Below, in pieces: positions 44,045 through 53,842 of a stretch of DNA of 64,000 bases; within the stretch, counting starts at the first letter, position 1, and every line of letters starts with the position of its first letter. Both the position numbers and the translations under genes were made by a program. Origin of the DNA: Conus ventricosus (lineage: Eukaryota > Mollusca > Gastropoda > Neogastropoda > Conidae); contig CM031626.1 in the NCBI GenBank assembly GCA_018398815.1, positions 35,475,740 through 35,539,739 of the forward strand. Reading direction: 5' to 3'. The notes beneath the pieces were generated by a model. It was not told where the DNA came from and searched no databases. It saw nothing but the letters and a program-made list of their open reading frames with translations.

Positions 44045-44280
44045 GTGTTACGGAGAATATTGACTCCGTAGAAATTTGACTCCCCGGTTCTTTTTTCTCC
44101 GGAGAAAAATGAACCGTTCAGTTTTCTACAGGTTTTGGAGTCAATACCGTAGAATATTGACTCTCTCTCTCTTTCCCTCTCTCTCTCTCTCTCTCTCTGT
44201 CTCTGTCTCTACGGAGAATATTGACTCCTGTAGAATATTGACTCCCATGGTTACGTAGAATATTGACTCCGTAGAAAAAT
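44045..44280. repeat. Dispersed repeats of gtagaatattgactcc
   Basis: At least six forms of '(c)ggagaatattgactcc' or 'gtagaatattgactc' occur in 230 bases, with a (CT)n tract in the middle. 'ggttcttttttctccggaga' and 'aaaaatgaaccg' make an imperfect palindrome. Confidence 0.8.
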
Positions 44281-44573
44281 TACCCTGTACTGTGTCAATT
44301 TTAGTTGCTACTATGTTTGATTTGTAAGTATATATACGTATCTTGATAATTATTCATCCATCCCAATATTTTTCATATAAAACACACTGGTTAATTAATT
44401 TGTAGATCGTTTCAGTCGATTAATTTCAAAATTATCCATTATTATTATCATTAGTAGTAGTAGTATGTCATTATAATTGTCTGTTAGTGTGAATGCACAT
44501 GTTGACGTGAGCGTGCGTGTTGGGTTAGCACACGGTGTTTTGGGCTAAATTCATTTGGAACTGCGCCTGTCAA

Positions 44574-44604
<31 letters not shown>

Positions 44605-44964
44605 GTCACTTTTGGTGTTGGTGGATTTTTGTTTGTTTGTTTGTTTTCTTGCTGACGCTGCTGCTTTTTCTACAACTATCACTGTTTAATGCAGATTGTT
44701 ATTATGATGTTAAGTAGAAACGAACAGATAATGACCATTATTGCGGTCTCTGGTCAAAGTCCTGTCATTGCGGCAAGTTGCAAGGAGCACAGCTTCGATT
44801 GTCGGCTAACGACATCCGTTTTCAGACTTTGAAGTTACGATAAAAGCGCATAAAGACTGGAACAAGTCGCAGGACTTCTAACACGCCGACACTGCCAAGG
44901 CAGCTTTGAACCTTCGGCGATCAAAGGACTACAAAGTAAAGACCCCACACTGAACGGGGAGGTA

Positions 44965-45324
44965 CCTTTAGGTCTATTCCCTTTAGGTCTATTCCCTTTA
45001 AGTCTATTCCTTCCAGGTCTATTCTCGTTAAGTCTTAGGGATAGGGTTAGTACCCTAACCCTATCCCTAACCCTATCCCTAACCCTATCCCTAACCCTAT
45101 CCCTAACCCTATCCCGATCCCTAACCCTATCCCTAACCCTATCCCTAACCCTATCCCTAACCCTATCCCGATCCCTAACCCTATCCCTATCCCTAACCCT
45201 ATCCCTAACCCTATCCCTAACCCTAACCCTATCCCTAAGACTTAACGAGAATAGACCTGGAAGGAATAGACTTAAAGGGAATAGACCTAAAGGGAATAGA
45301 CCTAAAGGGAATAGACCTAAAGGG
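44965..45324. repeat. Telomere-like array inside an inverted repeat
   Basis: About 45047-45238 is a tandem of CCCTAA and CCCTAT hexamers (mostly alternating as 12-mers), i.e. TTAGGG with an ATAGGG variant. It is bracketed by inverted arms of about 80 bases built from an 18-bp unit, 'ctttaggtctattc' on the left and 'gaatagacctaaag' on the right. Its right arm lies about 30 bases before integrase homology begins. TTAGGG is the usual animal telomere repeat. Confidence 0.92.
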
Positions 45325-45354
45325 CCGCCCCCACTGAACAAGATAAGACAATTC

Positions 45355-46437
45355 GTGGGAAAGTCTACTCGAGAGCGGCCTAATGGAAAGGTCAAGTTTG
45401 TCCAGCAAAAGGGACTTCTACACCGGCAGTTCTCTTCAGCCACCACTACGGTCACCCAGTTGGTCGTACCAGAAGCACTTCGGCAGACAGTGTTGCGTCT
45501 GGGGCATGACCCGCCCATGGCTGGGCACCTGGGAACAAGACGCACTCTAGAGCGGATTCAGCAAGCCCTCTATTGGCCTGGGATGACTCAGGATGTCAGG
45601 AGATACTGTCGAACCTGTAACATATGTCAGAGAACCACGCCCAAGGGACAGCATACCAAGGTGCCTCTTTGGTGGGAACTCCCTTCGAAAAGGTCGGTGT
45701 GGACCTTATCGGCCCCATTGTTCCAGCGTCAGACCGTGGACACCGCTTCGTATTGGTTATGGTCGACTACGCCACACGGTATCCTGAGGCCACACCCTTA
45801 AGAAAATAGATTCCGCAACCGTAGCTGAAGCCCTGTGGGAAATGTGGACAAGGACAGGTGTGCCAGGGAGTGTCCTATCGGATCGAGGAACTCAGTTTCT
45901 ATCTGACGTGATGGATGAGGTGTACCGGTTGCTGCAAATCCACAGGGAGACAACTACACCGTACCATGCACAGGCAAACGGGCTAGTGGAACGCTTCAAT
46001 GGGACCTCAAACAGATGATTAAGAAACTGGCTCAAGGACAACCCCATGATTGGGACAGATTCCTGCACGGCGTTTTATTTGCCTACAGAGAAGTGCCCCG
46101 AGAAAGTATGGGATTCTCTCCCTTTAGCTACTCATACGGGAGGACTGTGAAAGGACCCATGGCAGTGCTACGTCAGCAGTGGACCCAGAAGCAGGCCAAT
46201 CAAGAGCTGCGGACTCAAGCTGAGTATGTGCTGGATCTGAAGGAGAGGCTTGCAGCTACATGCAAACTAGCACACCAAAATGTGACCCATGCTCAGAAAC
46301 GATATAAACAGTACTACGACCAGAAGGCCAGGCAAAAATGGTTTGAACAGACGATGACGTGCTGCTTCTTCTTCCCCTGCACCACAATAAACTGCAGTTG
46401 TCCTGGCAGGACCTTTCAGAATCTTGAGGAGAGTTAG
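45355..46437 (+). pseudogene. Retroelement integrase, frameshifted
   Basis: An H2C2 zinc-binding segment is visible (GHDPPMAGHLGTRRTLERI, then YWPGM and CRTCNICQ). The catalytic core follows in other frames: GVDLIGPI with the first Asp, SDRGTQF with the second, and the NGLVERFNG segment with the Glu. A C-terminal region (46015-46437) contains HDWDRFLHGVLFAYREVPRE. At least three frame changes occur between 45680 and 46015. It is closest to Ty3/gypsy integrases. Confidence 0.85.
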
Positions 46438-46593
46438 GGGTCTGGGACTATGTTGTCCTCGTCAAGGGAAAAGAGAAACTCATACATGCTAACCTCAAGA
46501 GGTATGAAAGAAGGGAGTCATGCAATGCTGGATTTACGCCCGTGGTAATAGAAGAAAATAGAGAAGCTTCGCCCTTGAGCTCCAACATCCCAT

Positions 46594-47330
46594 GTGTGGC
46601 GACTCAGTCCAGTGAAACATGGAAAGATGTCCAGGTTGCGCAAGACCTACCTGAGGAGCATCAGGCTGCAGCAAGAATGTTGTGCCAAGAGTATGCCGAT
46701 ATTTTTGACTGACGTACCACTATGTTGCAACTGGGAAATCGTACTCTGGTTCTCACTCGGTAGGAACACCATTCGAGTAAAACAGTACCCACTACCCTGT
46801 CGCAGTCTGCTGCCATCAAGGCTGAAATTCAGGACATGTTGCGAACAAACGTCATCGAGCATTGCAGTTCCCCTTGCTCCTCGCCTATCCTACTGGTCAA
46901 GAAACCTGATGGCCGAATGAGGTTTTGCGTGGACTTCTGAAGGTTGAATCAAGTTCTCAAGTTCGACGCAGAGCCAATGCCAGACATGGGAAAGATCTTC
47001 GCTCAGTTGGCCAAGGCCAGTACTTCAGCAAACTTGACTTGGAAAAAGGCTATTGGCAGATCCCAATGGATCTGCTGACAAGGAAAAAAACTGCATTTTA
47101 CTACGCTGAGGGTCAATTTCAGTTCAAAGTTATGCCGTTTGGACTCGAGACTGCGGGTGCAGTGTTTAGGGAAACTCTTCCATCGTCTTCAAGAAGCGCA
47201 ACTCGCCGCACGCCCAACCAAGTGCAGGATAGGGGAGTCAGAGGTGCGTTCTTGGGTCATGTTGTGGGCAGGGGGTACCTTCTGCCAGAGCCGACAAGGT
47301 AGGAAGAATCGAGGACGCTCAGCCACCCAA
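46594..47330 (+). pseudogene. Reverse transcriptase, internally deleted
   Basis: Recognisable pieces are an N-terminal EEHQAAARMLCQEYADIF-like segment (46650-46705), FSKLDLEKGYWQIPM, KTAFYYAEGQFQFKVMPFGL and, after a jump, LQEAQLAARPTKCRIGESEV. The stretch that should carry the YxDD catalytic box between MPFGL and LQEAQ is absent, so a deletion of several dozen codons is inferred. Several frameshifts precede it. Confidence 0.85.
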
Positions 47331-47337
47331 GACTAAG

Positions 47338-47910
47338 AAGGAGCTCCGTTCATTCCTGGGCCTGGTCGGATATTACCGAAAGTTTGTACCTCACTTTGCA
47401 GAGACAGCAAAGCCCCTTACCGACAAAACCACTGCTCGAAAGCCTGAGAATCTGGATTGGAAGGAGGAAGACGTGAAGGCTTTCAGGGAGCTGAAGGACG
47501 CTATATCCAGACCGCCAGTGCTGCAGCTTGCAGACCCTGACACCACTTTCGTGCTCGCGCAGATGCGTCAGGATTGGGCTCGGGGCTGCTCTCCTCCAAG
47601 ACCAAGGTCGAGGTCTGCTTCCCATATCCTATGCCAGCAAGAAGTTGACGGGAGCAGAATTAAACTACCACACCATCGAGTGGAGTGTCTGGCTGTGGTG
47701 TGGGCCGTCCGCTGCTTCTATCCGTATCTATACGGCAAGGAATTCATTCTAGAGTCAGACCACCATCCCTTGGCCTACCTGCACAAAATTCGTCCAGTAA
47801 GTCGTCGACTGATGGGCTGGGCGGTCGAGCTTGAAAGTCACGCCTTCACGTTCCGACATATTTCTGGGAAGGACAATGTGGAGGCAGACTTCATGAGTCG
47901 AATGCAATGA
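47338..47910 (+). pseudogene. RNase H domain, frameshifted
   Basis: The connection KKELRSFLGLVGYYRKFVPH is followed by the RNase H region: ISYASKKLTGAELNYHTIE, FILESDHHPLAYLH and ISGKDNVEADFMSR before the stop at 47908. Two frames are needed to read it. Confidence 0.85.
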
Positions 47911-48042
47911 AGATTCTTCCCTGCACTCTGAAATTTACCAAGGTTTTCACCCATTCTCATTTGTGTTAGCTTGACCTCTCTGCATGCTTGAAGCCAGCGG
48001 TGCTGGAAGGCTGCAGGGGACTGTGCCTCAGTGGCACAGGCC

Positions 48043-48059
48043 TTTTGGGTGGGGGGTGT
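48043..48059 (+). other. Polypurine tract of the LTR element
   Basis: ttttgggtggggggtgt lies immediately before the TGTCA start of the LTR, the position expected for the plus-strand primer. Confidence 0.6.
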
Positions 48060-48617
48060 TGTCACGGACGGACAGCTCTCCATCCCGCTTTTAATGTGTT
48101 ATTTAAGTTAGTTTGTTACCACCTTATTTTTTTGTGTAAAAGAGGGCTAGGCAGCTGTGTGCTATAGTCAACTTTTCGGGGAGAAAAGTCTGCCCGTCCG
48201 TGCGGTTTGCATGCATCCTTCTGCACCACATGGACATCGCTTTCTGTGAGATACCCGGGTAGTTGTGGAAACCCGTGGAGAGCTCACCGAGTCGTTGGAA
48301 GTTATTCCCCTTTGATCGGCAGCTGGCGTTTGGGAAAAGTTCTTACTTCACTCGGATTGGAGCCACGAGTGGAGAGACCACGTTCTCTTTGGTGAGGCAT
48401 TTTTATAACCTGGGACGAAGGCCACTGGTCTGCCTGACGGTGGTAGTCTTAGGGTTTAGAGAGAGGAATCCATGTTCCAGCCCACCAAGTATATATCTTG
48501 ACCCTCTTCGCTGGGGTGACCAGCCGTCGGCCATCCCATGGTGAAGGGCTGCTGGTGCTGTCTGCTCCGAGGTCCCGGACAGTCTCTTCGCTGAGGATCA
48601 GCCTGTACAGAATGACA
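48060..48617 (+). repeat. 3' LTR (558 bp)
   Basis: It begins TGTCA (48060-48064) and ends TGACA (48613-48617), 5-base inverted termini of the TG...CA type. It follows a polypurine tract, and Polinton polymerase homology resumes at about 48618. A TATATA at 48490-48495 could be the promoter TATA box. No second copy lies in the window, so the 5' LTR is lost. Confidence 0.75.
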
Positions 48618-50165
48618 CTGCCGAACAATGGGCGATTATCATAATCAATATTTATTGGCTGACGTGTGTTTATTTGCAGACGTCTTTCAGAATTACAGAT
48701 CTACATGCATGAAACATTACGGCTTAGACTCATCACATTACATTTCTGCTCCTGGCCTTTCTTGGGACGCATTCTTAAAGTCTACAAACATTGAGATTGA
48801 CTTAATATCTGATCTGGCTACACTTCAGATGATTGAAGACGGCCTAAGGGGAGGCATTAGCATGGCCTCACATCCTTACTGCAAAGCCAACAATAAATAC
48901 TTAGATGACTAGACCCAACTAAACCATCCAACTATCTAATGTACTTAAACGCCAACAATCTGTATGGGTGGGCTATGAGCCAGACACTGCCACTAAGAAA
49001 CTTTAAATGTACACAGGCCCCTTTTCAGGTTGATGATGTGTTAGATATGTTGTCAAAGCTTACGCCCGATAATCCAACAGGACTAATCTTAGAAGTAGAC
49101 TTAGAATATCCTAAAGAATTGCATGACCTCCATAACGATTACCCTCTAGCAGCAGAAAGATTAAAGATGACCCCCACAGAACCGCCTAAACTTGTGCCTA
49201 ATCTCCGTCACAAGACTAAGTATGTATGCCATTACAGACTTTACAGACTGCTACAGTTTTACTTAAGACACAGGCTAAAACTTACAGCTGTTCATAGAGT
49301 TATAGAGTTTGACCAAGAGCCCTTTATGAGGCCAACATCATGAAGAATACTGATCTTAGGACTAAAGCCACTGACGCTTCAGAAAAAGACTTTTTAAACT
49401 AATGAACAACAGTTGTTTTGGCAAAACCATGGAAAACCCACACAAGCGCAAAGATGTAAGATTAGTTACAAACGAAAAACAAGCGATTAAACTAGTCTCT
49501 AAACCAAACTACCAAGACTTTAGACAATTTAACAGCAACCTGGTTGGCATTATGATGAAGAAACAGAATGTAAAGTTGGACAAACGAGTGTTTATTGGGT
49601 TTACTGTGTTAGTGCTGTCAAAGCTGTTAATGCTAAAATTTTTGTATGACTACTTTAAACCGCTGTACCCAAAGTCTAGAGTCCTTTACACAGACACTGA
49701 CTCTTTTATTCTAGACATCCCCACAGAAGATTTTTACAAAGACTTAGAAGCAGAAGTAGCAAAAGGAGCTGACGGCTGGTACGACACATGCGACTATCCT
49801 AAAGGCAGTCCTTTACATTCAACTGTAAACAAGAAAGTGATTGGAAAGTTTAAAGACGAACTTAATGGGACAGTTATACAAGAATATGTTGGCCTACGGT
49901 CAAAGATGTATATCGTTGCTAGTCAGACTTCTGTAATGAAGAAGGCCAAGGGCATAAGTAAAGAAGTTGTAAAAAAAATATAACTCACGACAACTACAAG
50001 CAGGCTCTATTTGAACACAAAGCTATTTCATCATACAAATGTTAATCTGCGCTCTACTCTTCATCAAGTAAACACAACTGCTGTTAATAAGAAATCACTA
50101 GTCTCTAACAATAACAAGAGAACTTACGTATCCTGAGTTTTCATACGCTATAGGCCATTGGAGAA
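48618..50165 (+). pseudogene. polB: Protein-primed family B DNA polymerase, 5'-truncated and broken
   Basis: Homology begins at once after the LTR with MGDYHNQYLLADVCLFADVF and runs through the C-terminal palm. The motif A region reads LNANNLYGWAM, where the family normally has an Asp before ANNLYG; here it is Asn, a likely loss of a metal ligand. Motif C, YTDTDS, is intact near 49692. Stops or frame changes occur near 48910, 49340-49402 and after 49983; decayed C-terminal homology extends to about 50160 (YAIGH). The N-terminal exonuclease part is missing. Confidence 0.88.
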
Positions 50166-50346
50166 CTAACTTAAAAGATTAACTTGGTTAAGAACTTGAC
50201 TTGGTCTAGAACAAAACTTGGTCTAGAACATGGCTAAGTACAAGTTAAGAACTTAACAAAGTACTTAAGTTAAGTACAAGTAAAGAACTTAACCAGTACT
50301 TTACTTAAGAACTTAACCAGTTCTTATCTAGTTCTTAAAAACTAAT
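50166..50346. other. Palindrome-rich AT spacer between convergent genes
   Basis: Repeats of 'aagttaagaacttaac' and 'cttggtctagaac' in direct and inverted form lie between the 3' ends of the polymerase and a minus-strand gene. They could form hairpins acting in 3'-end formation; that role is inferred only. Confidence 0.6.
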
Positions 50347-50846
50347 TCAGTAAAAATGGGTCTGCAGCAGGGGGTTGTACTTTTTTTTTGCAGAAGCTGG
50401 TTCTTCTTCTTTTACTGTTTTGTGGGCTTTTGTGACTTTGTTTCTAGGTATGGCGTTAGACATTTGTATGCTAAAAAAAAAACCGCCAACAGCAACAGCA
50501 GCAAATACATAATAACACATCTTATAATTTGATTGTGGTTGTGTTGTTGGTGGTGATGGTGGCGGTGCTGGTGCTTGTGTTGTATTACTATCTAACAATT
50601 TTTGTTTGTTGCTTGGTTTGCTTTTTGCAGTCTGTTCCATTCAGCTAGTTTGCGCCCAGCCCCAACACGCCCAGGATTTTTAGACTTAGTAACATTACTT
50701 ACTTGTGGGACTTTCACTTGTGGGACACTCACTTGTGGTACATTCACCTGTGGTACATTTACTTGTGGGCTCCCCTGAGCATTCACATGTGGAGGCACAA
50801 TCTTCTCCTGATCGCTCTTTTTTTTTAATATGGTTAAAATTAATAT
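50347..50846 (-). pseudogene. Polinton gene: basic, single-membrane-span protein, frameshifted
   Basis: The N-terminal half has a 5-residue repeat (PQVNV/PQVSV/PQVKV, about 50700-50770) and KNPGRVGAGRKLAEWNR, a motif I associate with small Polinton proteins. The C-terminal half, in another frame, has a Pro-rich linker, a hydrophobic span (CYYVFAAVAVGGFFFSI) and a Lys-rich tail ending at 50347. The frame changes near 50600 in an A/T-rich run. Function unknown; a virion membrane protein is possible. Confidence 0.55.
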
Positions 50847-50848
50847 GA

Positions 50849-51232
50849 TTAAAAGTAATTAATCCCATGATGAATGGGCATAATAGCGTCCCAAATCTGT
50901 AATACATGCCCACATGCAAGAGTTTCAAGAGACTTGTTTAAAACTGGATCTTGTGATAAGTCATATTTTAAATCTTCTTCTGAATCAATGGGTGCTATCT
51001 TACTTACTAATTTAGCATATAAACCAATCATTGTCTGCCCCACCGATCTAACCATTTTTGACCCCAGCTGTGCTTCGTACCTAGCGTAATACTTCTCAAC
51101 GTCTGAAGTAGACAATTGTTGAATCTGTTCAACACTTAGTTCAGTGCCTAAATACTGTCTAGTTTTTTCCACATGCAGCCAGAGAGTATAATCTTTCTTT
51201 ATGAGAGAGGTCTGGGTCTGCTTGCTCCTCAT
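50849..51232 (-). CDS. Polinton gene: 127-aa protein of unknown function
   Basis: An intact frame starts MRSKQTQTSLIKKDYTLW. It is predominantly helical-looking, with no cysteine cluster or membrane span. It contains SVEQIQQLSTSDVEKYYARY and ends in GINYF. It is divergent from the plus-strand small gene at 51308. I recognise no family. Confidence 0.6.
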   Translation of the reverse strand: MRSKQTQTSLIKKDYTLWLHVEKTRQYLGTELSVEQIQQLSTSDVEKYYARYEAQLGSKMVRSVGQTMIGLYAKLVSKIAPIDSEEDLKYDLSQDPVLNKSLETLACGHVLQIWDAIMPIHHGINYF

Positions 51233-51307
51233 ACTTTAATAGTTCGTCACAATCCATTTTAAAAACCTTTTTAAAACAATAACAAATAATATAATACTTT
51301 TAAAACC

Positions 51308-51481
51308 ATGAGTTTAACGCTGGTTAATTATGCAGTGCCTGTTGTTGGTGTTATAGTTTATTCAACTCTTGCAAAATGTTTGCTAACAATAAAACCACCA
51401 AACATGGGAAAGATAGAAGATTCGCCAAAACTACTGGCAACCTTATTTTTTAGCTCTAGCAACAAAAGATTATCTGACTAA
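51308..51481 (+). CDS. Small hydrophobic Polinton ORF, first of a tandem pair
   Basis: A 57-codon frame, MSLTLVNYAVPVVGVIVYST LAK, shares YSTLAK, KP and the following G with the next gene. After a T6 run near 51448 the similarity continues in the next frame (LALATKDYL against GIASKDFL), so this copy is probably frameshifted. One membrane span is likely. Confidence 0.5.
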   Translation: MSLTLVNYAVPVVGVIVYSTLAKCLLTIKPPNMGKIEDSPKLLATLFFSSSNKRLSD

Positions 51482-51545
51482 AAAGCACATAGACAGTGTT
51501 TCATATTATGATTATTTTAATTATTTTTTTTAGTTAATAAAAAAC

Positions 51546-51773
51546 ATGAGCACTGCAAAGATTATTAATACAATTTACCACTCTGCTGTAATTAGCGGTC
51601 TTAGTATAGGCTATAGCACGTTAGCAAAAAACATGTTTAAAATGAAACCAGCTGACCTAGGAAGGTTAGACATTGAGGATGTTGTTAAGGTTATAGTTGT
51701 AATAACTGCAGGGATTGCATCAAAAGACTTTCTTGTTACACAGGGGATTATCCCAGAAAATATTAATGCATAG
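51546..51773 (+). CDS. Small hydrophobic Polinton ORF, second of a tandem pair
   Basis: A 75-codon intact frame, MSTAKIINTIYHSAVISG, YSTLAKNMFKMKPADLGRL, then a hydrophobic VVKVIVVITAGIASKDFLV. It is paralogous to the ORF at 51308. Two hydrophobic segments suggest a small membrane protein. Function unknown. Confidence 0.65.
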   Translation: MSTAKIINTIYHSAVISGLSIGYSTLAKNMFKMKPADLGRLDIEDVVKVIVVITAGIASKDFLVTQGIIPENINA

Positions 51774-51810
51774 GCAGATTAATTCATAAGAAAATATTGA
51801 TTTATAAAAG

Positions 51811-52215
51811 ATGTCTGGATTAGTTCTGATGGTGGGAGGTGCTATTGTTAATGCATTGGCTTTCTCTGGCAGCAATTACATGTTTAGTAAACTGCGGTCT
51901 GACGAAGAAAGAGAATGGCATAACAAGGCAATGGAAGATTTAGCCAAGGCAAGAGACGCTTATGAGAAAAGGCGAATTGCTCACTTAGACTTTATTAATA
52001 AAAAGTTAAGAGAACAGGGACATGCAGAGCACACATTTACAGACGTTGATGACGCAATGAATGAGTATTACTTAGTAACAGGAAAGAAGTTTCTAACATC
52101 GTCACCGCCAGAACTGTCAGACTTTTATGAGCCATCTGATGATCAGAAAATGGCAGAAATAGGCTTCATTATAGGTGCTATGGGAGCAATCTTTCTTCTT
52201 GCATATTCAATCTAA
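51811..52215 (+). CDS. Polinton gene: 134-aa protein with terminal membrane spans
   Basis: An intact frame starts MSGLVLMVGGAIVNALAFSG (hydrophobic). A charged helical middle follows (DEEREWHNKAMEDLAKARDA, YEKRRIAHLDFINKKLREQ), then a C-terminal hydrophobic IGFIIGAMGAIFLLAYSI. The hairpin-like topology suggests a membrane or virion component. I know of no assigned function. Confidence 0.65.
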   Translation: MSGLVLMVGGAIVNALAFSGSNYMFSKLRSDEEREWHNKAMEDLAKARDAYEKRRIAHLDFINKKLREQGHAEHTFTDVDDAMNEYYLVTGKKFLTSSPPELSDFYEPSDDQKMAEIGFIIGAMGAIFLLAYSI

Positions 52216-52239
52216 AAAGCAACTAGAATACAATTAAAA

Positions 52240-53221
52240 TACAGTCCCTTCTTATGGACAAGTACAAAATATATTATCTCCTAGAGGGTACTGGAAAGGA
52301 AAGACTGCTATTGATAAACTGAGTAAAGCTGCTAAGGTGTCTGAATCAGAAGCAGAAGACTGGCTTTCAAAACAAGCAATTTGGCAAATATATCTGCCTG
52401 CCCTAAAAAGAATAAGGCCTAGATTTGTTAACTCAACACCGAATGACACCCACCAGATGGACTTGCTGTGTCTTCCACATGACAAAGTTAGAAGCAAAAA
52501 GTTTAAGTATGCTCTGACAGTTGTTGACATGGCTTCAAGGTACAAAGATGCTGAGCCTTTAACAGATAAAAGCTCAACTGCTGTAGCTGTGGCTTTGCAA
52601 CAAATATACATGCGAGGCCCATTAAAGTATCCTAGGATGATTCAGGTTGATGATGGAAAAGAGTTCAAAGGATCTGTCAACCAACTGTTTTTAAAACACC
52701 AGGTTACAATTAAGAGAGGGATCTCAGGCATCCATCGCTCCCAAGCCCTAGTAGAAAACTTTAATAAGAATCTAGCTGAGCGTCTGTTTACCTATCAATA
52801 TCACAAAGAAATTATGGACAGAGCACGCAACACAGAATGGGTTAGGAGGTTGCCAGCAGTCTTACGTGCTATGAACAATGACGAATTTAAAGCAACAGGC
52901 CTTAAGCAAGTAAACGCAATTAAATTTTTAAAAATTAGCATTACTGAAGATGCAAAGGGCACTCAAAAACTCTTGCCGTTTGGACTAAAAGTAAGATACT
53001 TGTATGCTCCTGGAGAGGCAGAGGCGATGTTAGAATTAGAGCCACAGATCCTATATGGAGCGTAGACGTATATGAAGTTGAAAGAATTATGAAAACAACC
53101 CTTCCTGTGTATTATTTAAGAGAAACTGTCTCTTCTAAAAAGCCCGCCCCTAAAAGATCTTTTGCTCGTGAAGAGCTGCAAGTTGTCCCACAAACACAGT
53201 GCCTGTTAGTTAAAAAAAAGT
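52240..53221 (+). pseudogene. int: Polinton integrase (retroviral-type), one frameshift
   Basis: The N-terminal part (YWKGKTAIDKLSK, VSESEAEDWLSKQAIWQIYL) precedes the catalytic core: Asp in HQMDLL, Asp in QVDDGKEF, and Glu in RSQALVENFNK about 34 residues later, so the DDE triad is present. A frame change near 53035 separates the core from a C-terminal piece (DPIWSVDVYEVERI, VYYLRE) resembling the chromodomain-like end of these integrases. There is no in-frame ATG at the start. It would catalyse strand transfer of the element's ends. Confidence 0.85.
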
Positions 53222-53371
53222 AGTATGAATGTTAATTTTTTTAAAAATTCATATCTTATTTGTTTTGCCTATTTTGGGTTTAACTGATCATTTGTTTGTT
53301 TTTCAATGTTCTGTTTGATTGCCTCAGTGTCTACTTGTGAAGTAAAAGTCTTTCTCCACTCCTTTTGAAGT

Positions 53372-53824
53372 TCAGTTTTTTTGTCGTCTGTAATCCTGAC
53401 CATCAGCCATAAGACGCCGAAATTCTTCGTCTGTAATGTTTTCATCCTGTAATGATTTGCTTATTCTTAATCTTAATGAACAAAGTTTTGCTGATGCTAG
53501 GGCTACAATGGCAGTGTGCTTTTGTAATTTAGGAGTGAATTGTTTTAAAACAGCACTTACAATCATAGACATGGCACCTAAACCCAAACCAAGACTCCCT
53601 AATGCTAAAGAGACTGGCGCTCCAGCCCCAGTAGCTAAAAGAGCAACACTAGATCCAGCACTTACGCTAGCTACAGCTGAGGAGCCAGTAATTACATAAT
53701 AAAGAGTATTTAAAACTTTAGCATATTTCTTTCTAGTAACCCTATACTTATCCAAGTCACTTTCTATTTCCTTTTGAAGTTCAGTTATGTGCTCTAATCT
53801 AAACTGTTGAGCCTGGTCATCCAT
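53372..53824 (-). CDS. Polinton gene: 150-aa glycine/alanine-rich membrane protein
   Basis: An intact frame has an N-terminal charged helix (ELQKEIESDLDKYRVTRKKY), a long hydrophobic Gly/Ala/Ser region (about residues 45-95, including GSSVALLATGAGAPVSLALG) that could form two spans, and a C-terminal charged helix. Function unknown. Confidence 0.65.
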   Translation of the reverse strand: MDDQAQQFRLEHITELQKEIESDLDKYRVTRKKYAKVLNTLYYVITGSSAVASVSAGSSVALLATGAGAPVSLALGSLGLGLGAMSMIVSAVLKQFTPKLQKHTAIVALASAKLCSLRLRISKSLQDENITDEEFRRLMADGQDYRRQKN

Positions 53825-53842
53825 TTTTAATCAAGATTAATT

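Larger units (their letters stand above)
45330..48617 (+). mobile_element. Degenerate Ty3/gypsy-class element with integrase before RT (Gmr1-like order)
   Basis: On one strand, in order: integrase zinc finger and core (45355-46437), reverse transcriptase (46594-47330), RNase H (47338-47910), purine-rich tract (48043-48059) and LTR (48060-48617). Standard Ty3/gypsy order is RT-RNase H-integrase. Integrase-first order within this superfamily is known as Gmr1-like, first described in deuterostomes. Gag, protease and the 5' LTR are missing; the left break abuts the telomere-like hairpin. All domains carry frameshifts or stops, so the element is dead. Confidence 0.8.

Noticed and set aside
44990..45240. 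True chromosome end
   Set aside because: The array is short, is flanked on both sides by inverted non-telomeric arms, and unique sequence continues on both sides.
44835..45545. 236-codon minus-strand ORF with Arg/Asp/Val repeats
   Set aside because: It runs through the telomere-like hexamers and hairpin arms; the repeated RDRVRD is the translated hexamer pair.
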